A stretch of DNA of 24,537 nt from Paramacrobiotus richtersi (Eukaryota; Tardigrada; Eutardigrada; Parachela; Macrobiotidae), in contig JAQGAU010000722.1 of assembly GCA_034698045.1 (NCBI GenBank), positions 1 to 24,537 on the forward strand. Reading direction: 5' to 3'. The translations under genes and the position numbers were made by a program. This document shows, piece after piece, positions 11,366 through 20,266 of the stretch (its first letter is position 1; each line of letters starts with the position of its first letter). The notes under the pieces are model-generated. The model made no database searches, was not told where the DNA came from, and was given only the letters and a program-made list of their open reading frames with translations.

Positions 11366-12900
11366 TTAAGTATGAGAAACGGTTTGGCAGCGATAAAGGG
11401 CATCCGTGCATTCGATATCGCGCAAAATCCTATCCATGAACGTCTCCGTTAGAGATTTTTCTTCAGGTGTACAGACGTCCTCCAAAATGGGTACGAGGCA
11501 TTCCTTGAACTTTTTGCCGTAGCTAAAAAGCAGAATGTTAAGTGTCTGATATATGCAGATGTCATGTTTTTATGATCAGTTCTGAATGTTCTCATTCTGT
11601 AGAATTAATTCATGCTTGAAGCGCGTTCCAAGTACATGCTTTGACGAAGGAATCAATAAAAAGAACGAAAACTTTACCTATATAATTCTATGCATCTTTC
11701 TGACACTGCAAATGAAGTACCACAATTTTATTAACTGTTATAGTGTCATAGCAAAAATTAATGCGGACACTACCGCGCGTTCATACAAGCTTAAGGACGG
11801 TAAACAAATTGTGATACATTTAACCTGGACAAGCGTTTCGCTCGATGTTTCTCTTGAGCTTCGTGGAGCTCTTTCGGACTCAGTTACACTGTCAATTATT
11901 ATTTTTATAAATAATATTTTATAAATATTAAACAATAACTAACATTTACAAGAATTTAATTAAATAGGTGTGATTATGAAAAAACGAGGATTATTTGAAT
12001 TAGTGCGGTCCGAGGTCAGACAACTCTCTACACGTACGACTTTGCATACCAACAAGCGTATTTCTGCAGATCCATCCTTTTGAGGGCAAATTCCATTGGG
12101 TCATTGTTCCTTTCTTGAAACATTGCAGACGATGTGTTCTCCATAGGCGCCAGCTTATTCATTTCCGCTATAAACCGGCGTTCTGCGGTTTGTCCCACAG
12201 TGTCCACACATATCCAAGCAGGATGGCGTATCTTTGCACTGCAGTTGGCTATCTTGGAAAACTGTGGGTAGCTATCCGTCTCGTTACAAAACGATACAAT
12301 GTTTACAGCTGCCCTGGACAGGAGTTGCATATTGGTCGATGTCAGTACTGCCGGTGGCGCACACTTGCCCATCCACGTATCGCCACAAGAAATGACATAT
12401 GGGGCGCCGCTACAAACCACACATACAGCATTGAGTATAACTGCATTAGAATTAAGTTTCACGCTTCCCGACAGCTGTAATTATACAGGTCTATTAAAGG
12501 AAGAAAAAAGGTCTGTATAATATATAGTTTTTAAAAAAAACTTGGATAGATGGTGATATTAATTGTTTTAATATACAAGGAGACCGTGAACACTTCATGC
12601 ACAACAAGTGCACTCGAAAATAATGCAGCACAGAATTACGGCTCACCTGCAAATGACGTCAAAGACGTTTTCTGTGATTAGCTGATTGATACTGGTATTG
12701 CGTAGGTCGAACTCCTGCAGACGTGGTGGTGTCCCGCCGAAGGCCAAGAATAGCGAGGGGACCGCGCACTGCATCAGCAGTTGTTTCGTCAGGCATTCTG
12801 GACGATCCCATGTCAGGGAGAACAAGCCATCGGGTTGGCCAAGAACAAGTCCCAGCGATACCGCCATGCATGCGATTACCAAAACTCTATGGAATGCCAT
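11366..12900 (-). CDS. Cysteine-rich secreted protein, copy C (three exons, 256 aa)
   Basis: Coding exons are 12647-12900, 12050-12409 and 11366-11522 (TAA at 11366-11368). Both introns are GT-AG and phase 2 (GCAG|GTGAGC to TTTGTAG|C; TTG|GTATGC to TTTTTAG|C). The protein starts with a signal peptide (MAFHRVLVIACMAVSLG core). The Cys spacing matches gene D exactly: C-x7-C (ISCGDTWMGKC), C-x14-C (SFC to ANC), C-x10-C, and EC-x8-C (KECLVPILEDVC). The pattern resembles a widespread arthropod family of uncharacterised secreted or haemolymph-type Cys-rich proteins; that identification is from memory and the function is unknown. Between the C-x10-C pair and YAC it carries about 44 residues, longer than in gene D. 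It ends soon after the last Cys pair, without the Ser/Thr tail of D. Exon 2 corresponds to D exons 2 plus 3 with no intron. Confidence 0.82.
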
Positions 12901-13575
12901 GTTTAGCTGAAAGTTGCCGGGGAAAATGCACAACAGCCCTGCAGAGGAAATAAAAATCCTGTATGGAAATTGTCTGCTTGTTAACTTAGATGTGCTGTAT
13001 ATTGTAATAAGTTGTTTGGAATATGCGGAAATGCTGATTGTAGAACAAGATGATGGAAGCTAAGCCGAAAACATTGATTTCTTTCTGCTGATTACTGGTA
13101 ACATTGAGGTCGTCGGTCGATTCATGGCAAATTTGGTTACATATACAAACAAGATCTAGCTGACACAAGTACTTCTACTATTCTCGTACACGCTACGGCA
13201 AGGTATCGTCACGATTAAGCACTATAGTGGATTTGTGTTCATATTAGCGTTCATACTTATAATTTTATGTAATGCCGTTACAAAATAGAGTTGCCGCTTT
13301 CGTTGCATTTCTGGCGCCATATGATTGGTCAGAAAGATCAGTTCACTTCTAACAAAACGCGTAAGCCTACGTTAACCTTTGCATGCTCTGTTCTATAGTT
13401 TACACACATTATCGTGCTGCTAGTTACCTGTTTTAGGACTAGTCGCCCGACGACAACATTAGTGCATCCTGATCACTTGTGGTGTCAGAGTTGTGGGAAC
13501 ATTACGGCGATGTTATTAATTGCCCATCTGGTTAAAAACTGAATCTTTAAGAAACTTTTCTTGTATGATAACATC
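12901..13575. promoter_or_regulatory. Divergent intergenic region between genes C and D
   Basis: Genes C (minus) and D (plus) are head-to-head with 675 bases between start codons, so their promoters lie here. The block TGATTGGTCAGAAAGAT at 13322-13338 is also present upstream of copy B and carries an ATTGG (inverted CCAAT) motif. No unambiguous TATA box for either gene was found. Confidence 0.45.
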
Positions 13576-16500
13576 ATGTTCACTGGATTTACATGTCTTA
13601 TTTTGTTCATGGTGTGCGGAAAATGCCTAGCCGAACGCTGTGAACGCAGCGAATTAACGCAGTGCATGGAACATGTGAAACCCATACTGCAGAACGCAAC
13701 ACTCGGATTCGCAGCCAACGCCGAACAGCTGAATAATGTTTGCAGGTATGAATACAAAATACTTTGACTTTTGCGATTATTCTTACGAGAAAGCTTGTGT
13801 GAGGCTATTTCTATAACACTTTTTGTTTTTTTTCCATACACAAGAAGACCCATGGTAACCCGTAGCTTAATTTTGCTTAATATAAGGCGTTTTTACATCG
13901 CGACGTATCGTATTGACCGCATGTTTAAGCGGCAGCGTAGAAAGAATGTAAAAAGACAGTAAATTTCGCAATGCATAGTCTTAACCTCGTCAAGACACTA
14001 CATGTACTTCGTCTTTACGTCAGAGTTCGTGCAAAAACAACGTAATTTCACTGTTACATTACTGACAGCTGCAGACGCTGCTATTACGGCTTTTGCACGG
14101 TGTCATACAACGTTAATATTACTACGTTTCTACAGCACATTTATGGTGCCTGCATAGCGATATCACGTGATAAAAAGCTCCAATAGCGCAATCCCATCGT
14201 TTGCATTTGTGACGTCATATAGAAACTAATGTTTTATTCCCAAAAAATTTTATTGCATTATGCGCTTTATTGTTTTGTTTTATTGTGCAGTCTGTGATGC
14301 TGCAGTGACCGCAGCTGGTCGCTGTATACTGTAGGTTTGCTTCTTTTTGCTTGTTTTAGCTTTGCTTTCATTTCATCGGCAACAACAACGAGACCATAAA
14401 TCATGCGGATCTGAATTTTGTCAGATTCCCTGTACAAAGGCATATTAATTAATTAGGGAAAACGAAGCGGATATCTGTTTACGACTGCATGGTCGCACCT
14501 CCCTTTCGAGTAGCACACCAAAAACCTTCTCAAGAATTTTTAAATAAGAAAGTCAAGTCAACAACTGTGGCCGTCCTGCGTGTGCAGTCCCGTTTGATGT
14601 GCACGTTTTCAAAATTAAACGATATCTGCATTCATAAGGAATTGGGTTACAAATTACCGAAACAATGATCGTCCTGTTTTCGGAATCAGTATGCGGATAA
14701 TTAGACTCTGAATTTCATGCTTTCAGCCAATAAATAACCCAGCTCATTATAAGCCAGGGATCGTTTAAAATACTCACAGCAAACGGGAATGCCAGCGACA
14801 TTATGCAAAAATTATAGTTTAACTTAATCACCTCGTGCGGATAATAGATATCAGATGCGTCAGGTAATACGGACTAGAAATAACTGTCCGCTTCGTCTTC
14901 CTGAGTGACAGTAATGTATTCCACACCTTCAATCAACGGTCATGATGTAGAAAAACTCGATTCCAGAAATCTGGAGAAATATGGACTTGGTGCAGATATG
15001 CACTGCCCCCCATAGTAACTTATGCCGTTATGTACTTCGACTTGTCCTGATGTACGGTGGCCATCGGCCACGTCATGCTACTAGAACCGGGCGCAAATCC
15101 TTTGTAACGGAAGAAGGACTGAGAGAGAGGTATTGTCGATCCTGCTGTGTCAGTTTCCAGAGAGAGCACTCGAGAGATGTTAGAAACAATTGTTGAGCTA
15201 CTTTTACGTTGGGAAAACAGCGCATCCACCTCCCGCTAATCGGCAGTGGGCTGTCCTGGCCGACGCGAGACCGTTGGATAGCTTGAGTGAAACTGAGAAG
15301 AAACTGACTTTGAATTTACGTTGGTTAAACACTTCCTTGCTTTGCAGCCCTTTTACTTTGATTTTGCACTATCGGAACATAGGGCTAATAGGTTACTGCG
15401 TTAGAACATTAAAAAAGCGTTGGCAAAAATTACGTTGTATTTACGTGATTTCGTAAAACGCCAGATTGACAGATCTTTTACATCTGTTACGTCGCAAATG
15501 CTACGCATTTCACATTTGCGTTATATTTATATTGCCACAATGTAAACGCACAGTTTCGATTTGGCTACGGGTTAAGAGGTTACTATACCACAAAACTGTG
15601 TAAAGCCATTTTTCGCACACAACATCCCTTTCTGGCTGTTTCTTTCACAATACATCTTACGGTGTGCATTTCTACTGTGTCACAAAGATGAAGACAACAT
15701 CATAACGGCTGTTATGTCGTTACTAACGCGGTAAACACGAATTTACAAGTAACAGCGTATAATTCTCACCGTCAGCTTCGTTGGCAAACCGTTCCCAGTT
15801 CTGAAAACCGTTTTCTCACGTGTGATCCCGCGTAGCTATATTACGTACATAGCAGAAATGTTGCAATGATAAAGTAATTATATAGTGCTGCATTAGTATA
15901 TGTTGTCTACTTAGTAAACGCATGACGTTTGTAGGCTTTTCAATCAAGGAATGGAGTGCATAGACAGATTTGTACTGAAGTGCTTCCAAAACTCTCAGAG
16001 GAGTTTATTCAGGGAAAATATGGCTGGGGTAGAGGAAGTTATGAGACGTTTATGTACCGATGACGAATATCGTAGAGGTGAGCCACATACAGACAAAGTG
16101 CACTTACTCGTCGAGTCTCGCAACGCAACGTCGTAAGTGATGCTTCGGCGGTGTTTTTACACTGCTTATCTTTGTAGAATATCTGCAGCACGCCGAATGT
16201 TTTCGGAGGATGGCGCCGCAGTATGCCGCATGCGGTGCCGTTTTCCGCACTTCAGTGGTAACAATAAATCAACACCGGGACATTAACACCGAGGAGAAGC
16301 TATCGCAAATGTGTGGGTAAGCTTTGTGAACAAGCAACCTGCTACTAAAGGTGGTACGGAAGCGGACCGAGATTTCAAATTAGCAGACTCGTACATTTCC
16401 GAGACTAAACCTGGGTCTGATCCAGAAGGCTTACCGATGCAGCAAAACTTGCTGTTTGCTGGTGCCCCTACAGTATATACTCGATCCACACTGCTGAAGG

Positions 16501-17373
16501 AATAGATTTCTGTATTATTGGAACGACCAGTAATTTAATATTGAGGATGGCATAAATGCTTCCTCTGTCAGTTTTAAATATGCATATCTGTACACGATCA
16601 CCGCTACGGGAAGGGCGCGATAAAGACTTTTTGCTGCTCACAGAGTCCAATAAAGCCCTTTGCAAACTAGCTTCAAATCTAACTATACTTGCGCACCGGC
16701 AGTTGTTGTTCATGTGGTAGAAGTCGAAAACCATGCTACGCATTGGAAACGCTGCCATAGATTTAGGTCGAATTACGCCTACGCGTACATTAGCCATTGC
16801 AAAAACCACCAACCCGGGCATTTGGGCTGAGTTCCACAAACGATTTTTAAATGATTTCAGGGTGCTACATCAATTCCTGGAGTGTGCCTATAACCTGACA
16901 TCCCAGCACTGCGGGACGGAAAACGGGTCAAGACTAAGTCTTGACCCGTTTTCCGTTTTCCGACGTCAAGTGCTGCAAAATTTCTACGCACGTACACGGA
17001 GAAGTCCCTTGGCTCGTTGATTACATCTACTTGCAGAAACTCATCCGCTGGGAATCAACTGACCAGTTCGAGTAATCCTGTGGTGAAGATTGATGAAGAC
17101 GATGGGTTACGAGAGGTCAGTCAGGGCGACCTGTCAACCGCCCTCATTAGTACCACTCCGGCCACCGGTCGCCCTACAAGCGCCTCCCGTCGCAAGCACT
17201 CTAGGCCGTGGCCGCGGAGCAATGCCACAACGCCCTCGAAGGAAGCTGCAGATGCCACAGTTAGTCTTCAGACGACCACCGCATCCGGTGCGGAAACAAC
17301 ACCGCCGTGTGAAGCTGTACAGTTGTTACTTCCGGTTCCTTTGAAGTTTTCGACGCTGGAAATACCACTCTAA
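13576..17373 (+). CDS. Cysteine-rich secreted protein, copy D (five exons, about 306 aa, Ser/Thr-rich tail)
   Basis: Exons are 13576-13745, 15935-16077, 16178-16316, 16861-16926 and 16971-17373. Junctions are GT-AG with matching phases 2, 1, 2, 2. A signal peptide (about residues 1-19, ending KCLA) is followed by CERSELTQC. The body then has GMECIDRFVLKC, C-x14-C (LCTDDEYRREYLQHAEC), C-x10-C, QMCG and ECAYNLTSQHC; every spacing equals that of gene C. The last step depends on removal of a 44-base segment, which continues the frame as AAKFLRTYTEKSLGS and adds a further family-like Cys (STCR). A Ser/Thr/Pro-rich tail of about 110 residues follows, likely O-glycosylated if secreted. If the segment is retained, the frame ends at TGA 17018-17020 and gives 203 aa. 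AATAAA lies at 17496. Intron 1 is unusually long (2189 bases). The function is unknown. Confidence 0.72.
13746..15934 (+). other. Long first intron of gene D
   Basis: The intron runs from AG|GTATGA to TTTGTAG and is far longer than the other introns seen (44-650 bases). Short frames inside (14981-15196, 15190-15456 plus; 15020-15229 minus) lack support. I looked for inverted terminal repeats that would explain the length by a mobile element and did not find any; only a small hairpin, CGCAAATG...CATTTGCG at about 15495-15524, was seen. Confidence 0.5.
16916..16956. repeat. Near-perfect 41-bp palindrome across an exon-intron boundary
   Basis: The 20-base arm ACGGAAAACGGGTCAAGACT (16916-16935) is followed, after one A, by its exact reverse complement (16937-16956). 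The first arm is partly coding sequence of gene D exon 4 and contains the proposed donor G|GTCAAG; the second arm is wholly within the proposed intron. In RNA this would fold into a 20-bp stem with an impossibly tight one-base loop, opening to three or more, and would hide the 5' splice site. Confidence 0.9.
16927..16970 (+). other. Proposed 44-base intron with terminal GTCAAG direct repeats
   Basis: The segment begins GTCAAG and ends GTCAAG, so it has GT...AG termini made from the two copies of the same hexamer. Excising it joins AAC GG|T GCT GCA AAA in frame, and the downstream frame is open for 134 codons to 17373. Deleting instead the 38 bases 16933-16970 (one repeat plus insert) also restores the same frame, giving NGSSAAKF; that is the likely state before insertion. 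38 is not a multiple of three, so the unspliced insert is a frameshift. No polypyrimidine tract or clear branch site beyond TTTTCCGTTTTCC is visible. Confidence 0.6.
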
Positions 17374-17984
17374 CCGTTAGCCGGCATTGTACTAAACCTT
17401 GGACATATACTTAACCAAAACTGTATAACGCTTTCGAACCTGCACAGATTCTGTGCGCTTTGAGCGAGACAGGTAGAGTTATTCATATGGGATCAAATAA
17501 ATCATTTCTTTCGTGGTTAGCCGGATGTATGATTCGTGGATTAGCAGGAGGACCAGTCTGTAAATCGACCGCCTTCATAAACAACCGCATGTACTTAAGT
17601 ATGAGCGCTCACACAGTGCTCGGTACTCGCTAGCATATGCAAGGCTGATAAAACAGGATTGACCCGATTTTCAAATATGCTTCGCTGCACACAACGTAGG
17701 TAGGAGAAAACCACAGATCCCTTCTAAACATCTGTTTTCGCTTTTGTTTCTATTCTATAATCAGAAACCACAATGTAAACAATTTGTGGTTCCGCTTCCA
17801 AGAATGTGCGATTCTATAAAACAGTGTTGCAGTTGTACGATGCTTTGCATGTTGCATATGTTAGCGTACGTATAAGTTCAAAATTCCCAATTCTTAATGT
17901 TTACAGATTACGAAAATTATGCAATATCGCACGAATCACAGGCACCAGTAACGGAGTGGCTATCGATAGTCAAGGCATGTCTAG
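17374..17984. other. 3' flank of gene D
   Basis: Contains AATAAA at 17496-17501, a candidate polyadenylation signal 123 bases after the proposed stop of gene D. The remainder to the F-box 5' flank shows nothing recognisable; the open frame at 17806-18000 has no support. Confidence 0.5.
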
Positions 17985-18317
17985 ACCTACCATCCAATAA
18001 TATCCTCTACAGTAATCTTCTTTCACAGACGATTTTTACTATCAGTGATAGTAGTATAGCAAGATACGATAGCAACCAGTCGCAGAAGATAAGGTCGTTG
18101 TGAGTGTGTGTAATTAGACTTGTTACGATCCTGTGTAACTTTTCAAGCGTAGGTGGAAGTGATGTGATGGCAGAAACGTTTTCTGATGCTTGTACCGATC
18201 ATTATAGTATGATTTCTATCACGATGCATACTATACGGTGTCTCTGTTAAAATATCTACGTACGTACGAAAATAACAAGTGACTGCAAATTTGTAATTGT
18301 TGCGTACTCTCCTCACT
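17985..18317 (+). promoter_or_regulatory. Conserved 5' flank of the third F-box copy
   Basis: Carries the more diverged version of the flank of F-box genes 1 and 2: CCATCCAATAATAT near 17990, CAAGATACGATAG near 18059, TTTTCAAGCGTAGGTGGAAG near 18139 and GATGGCAGAAACGTTTTCTG near 18164. It shows that the third copy was duplicated together with its upstream region rather than as a processed gene. Confidence 0.4.
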
Positions 18318-18457
18318 ATGAACGAAACTCTTGTGGAAGACGGGATTACTAATACTGCGGAGCCAGACCAGCCATGCCCTTTCCAGCACTTACCGGACGA
18401 AAATTTGTTGCATATCTTGTCGTTCCTGGATGTTATCGATATTTCCAACAGTTCAAT
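18318..18457 (+). pseudogene. Orphan first exon of a third F-box gene
   Basis: This 140-base exon encodes 46 codons with the first half of an F-box (EPDQPCPFQHLPDENLLHIL), very similar to genes 1 and 2 and with no stop or frameshift. It ends in a good donor (AAT|GTAAGTAC) at the same phase. The second exon, which should start VCKRWQRL, was not found in the next 2 kb, where unrelated sequence follows. The last codon is changed (AT instead of GT before the donor). Without the second half, the F-box fold is incomplete. It is most likely a truncated duplicate, unless exon 2 is very distant or the exon has been captured by another gene. Confidence 0.65.
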
Positions 18458-18745
18458 GTAAGTACAGTACGTACATACTTAATACCGAAAACAGTCATGC
18501 GACATGCATTGTGCGCAGAATACAGTATTACATATTTAGCTGGCATCATTAGGTTAAGTGAAAAGAAAACGGTTGCGTCTACCATGGTAGGTGGTTTACT
18601 TTTTTTAGACTTTTGCATCTAGCACAGCATTTGGAAAGCGATAAAATGTGGAAAATTCCAGAAGATCAATTCAAATGTGTTAAGCGCACATGGCTTAGTA
18701 ACGCTTCCATACTGATACACCATTACAAATAATTAACTTCCATAA

Positions 18746-19535
18746 TTACGTACACCAGGCATATTTGAGCTTAAATGCAGGTACCGGTAGTTGTACACCG
18801 AGAGTATGAAACAACCGTATTAGCTTGCTAGCAGTAGTTTGCATCAGCGGCATTGTAATGCCACAACTGCTGCCAGCTGACTTGTGAGTGTGATTGTATT
18901 TGCTACGGGAATTGTATTCTGACTTGTGTAACTTGGTCCATGTTTGAAAAATGTTAGGCAAGGATCCATAATTGTGACGCAAGTTCCCACATTTTATAAA
19001 GAACCGATGTCTCGTGGAGTATCCATGATATGCACGCAATGGCACCGACATTATTATTTCCACAAAATGCTGTGCAAGCGATACTGTCCCTCTGTGTCCG
19101 TTACGACGGGTCCCATTCGGAAATAACAACCCGCGTGTGGAATACCGCGACAGCTGGAATGGCGTCAAGCCTGGAAAGGTGTTCCGCACAGTGTCGGTCA
19201 ACTGCTTGTTGTTCTATCTGCGCAAGAGAATCAGGCTGTATCGAATGTATTGAACGCATACGTCTTCGTAGTCTCCATCTAAGAATTGTAAGGTTTAGGT
19301 TGGTTTCCAATGAGCTTCTTTGAACGGACACCGTAACCATTGATTTTGAGAACTCCCCAGTGTGGATTACAAACATGTACTTCATTCCAACCAGTCCCTT
19401 TTTGCGCCACTGCACCCCGGTCAATGAACACTTATCCGGCCGCCAATGAGGCTTCGCCAGAACTGGGCATACATTTATATCTTGCCCATCTGGGAAATGG
19501 TCCGCGCTTAGAGTTTCGGAGTGTGAAAAGCACAT
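18746..19535 (-). CDS. Unidentified minus-strand reading frames (possible gene)
   Basis: Two overlapping open frames lie on the minus strand: 144 codons from 19535 to 19101 and 151 codons in another frame from 19201 to 18746. The first could start at MCFSHSETL; upstream on the minus strand are TTTATATA (near 19618) and GACCAATAG (near 19573), which look like TATA and CCAAT boxes. A TTCTTAG at about 19291 could be an acceptor inside the frame. I recognise no domain. A plus-strand frame at 19030-19323 is also open and rich in Cys (CSAQCRSTACCSIC), so strand is not certain. This is a weak call, listed because the stretch is open on several frames. Confidence 0.2.
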
Positions 19536-19550
19536 ATGCCTGTTAAATCC

Positions 19551-20220
19551 GAATTAGAAACGAATTTTGCTATTGGTCAATTTAAGCCAATCGTTTTACT
19601 CGATTTTCAACGGTCGCAGTATATAAACAACCCCAGTTATCACATTCACGCGGAATAAAACCAAATTCCGTTAATTAATGGAAAACAATACAAGAAATAA
19701 TCAGCTAGAAGTACACTAAATATTGTTACTGAAGACATCAAAAATATCTTAAGACAAACAAAAACAGCAGTGGAGCTCCACATCATGGACCACATGGATA
19801 AATTCGCGCAGGGAATCTAGAACCACGCACTATTAAAGAAAAACGATTTACGGTCTCCTTGTGTAAAAGAAGCTCTACCTTAAGGACGATCCGCATGAAG
19901 AATAAACTTCCGTCCATCCGTCTGGAGTGTAGTTTTACGATCAAGAACCTAAACACACGCAGCTGAAGTTAGCTTGCACCGTGCGTCCGCGATCTGAAAG
20001 TGTTAAGTATGTCAGTTACGTACCTCGTTAAACAAAAAAAGCGTTGTCCGGCCATGTAGTCAGCAGATATTCCCAGACAGGAAAGCAGAAAAGCAGGGAT
20101 CTCCCAGATAACGATCGCAGGTTTTGAGTTCCAGATCGAAACGTTGTGAAAAATTTTAAGTCGAATAACGTCGATCAGTGGCGATCACGACGACTCGCAC
20201 AAGTGACAGGTTCAAACTTG
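19551..20220. other. Intergenic stretch, nothing recognised
   Basis: No open frame, repeat or RNA gene I can support. An AATAAA occurs near 19899. Confidence 0.4.
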
Positions 20221-20228
20221 TATAAAAG
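20221..20228 (+). promoter_or_regulatory. TATA box candidate of the membrane-protein gene
   Basis: TATAAAAG at 20221-20228 lies 38 bases upstream of an ATG at 20267 that opens a frame ending in a strong donor (CGC|GTAAGA at 20381). A transcription start about 30 bases downstream of the TATA would fall just before this ATG. Confidence 0.4.
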
Positions 20229-20266
20229 TGCAGATGCTCTGTACGTACAACCTGCTCGAGTACGAG

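Noticed and set aside
12115..12480. Plus-strand open frame of 121 codons
   Set aside because: It is antisense to gene C exon 2, whose cysteine spacing and splice phases mark the minus strand as coding.
13485..13853. Minus-strand open frame of 122 codons
   Set aside because: It is antisense to gene D exon 1, which has a signal peptide and a conserved phase-2 donor.
16468..16839. Minus-strand open frame of 123 codons
   Set aside because: It lies in intron 3 of gene D, with no recognised domain and no promoter or splice context.
17017..17373. Separate gene for the Ser/Thr-rich frame
   Set aside because: It has no ATG at its beginning and its frame extends upstream to 16971 into family-like sequence, so it is better read as the last exon of gene D.
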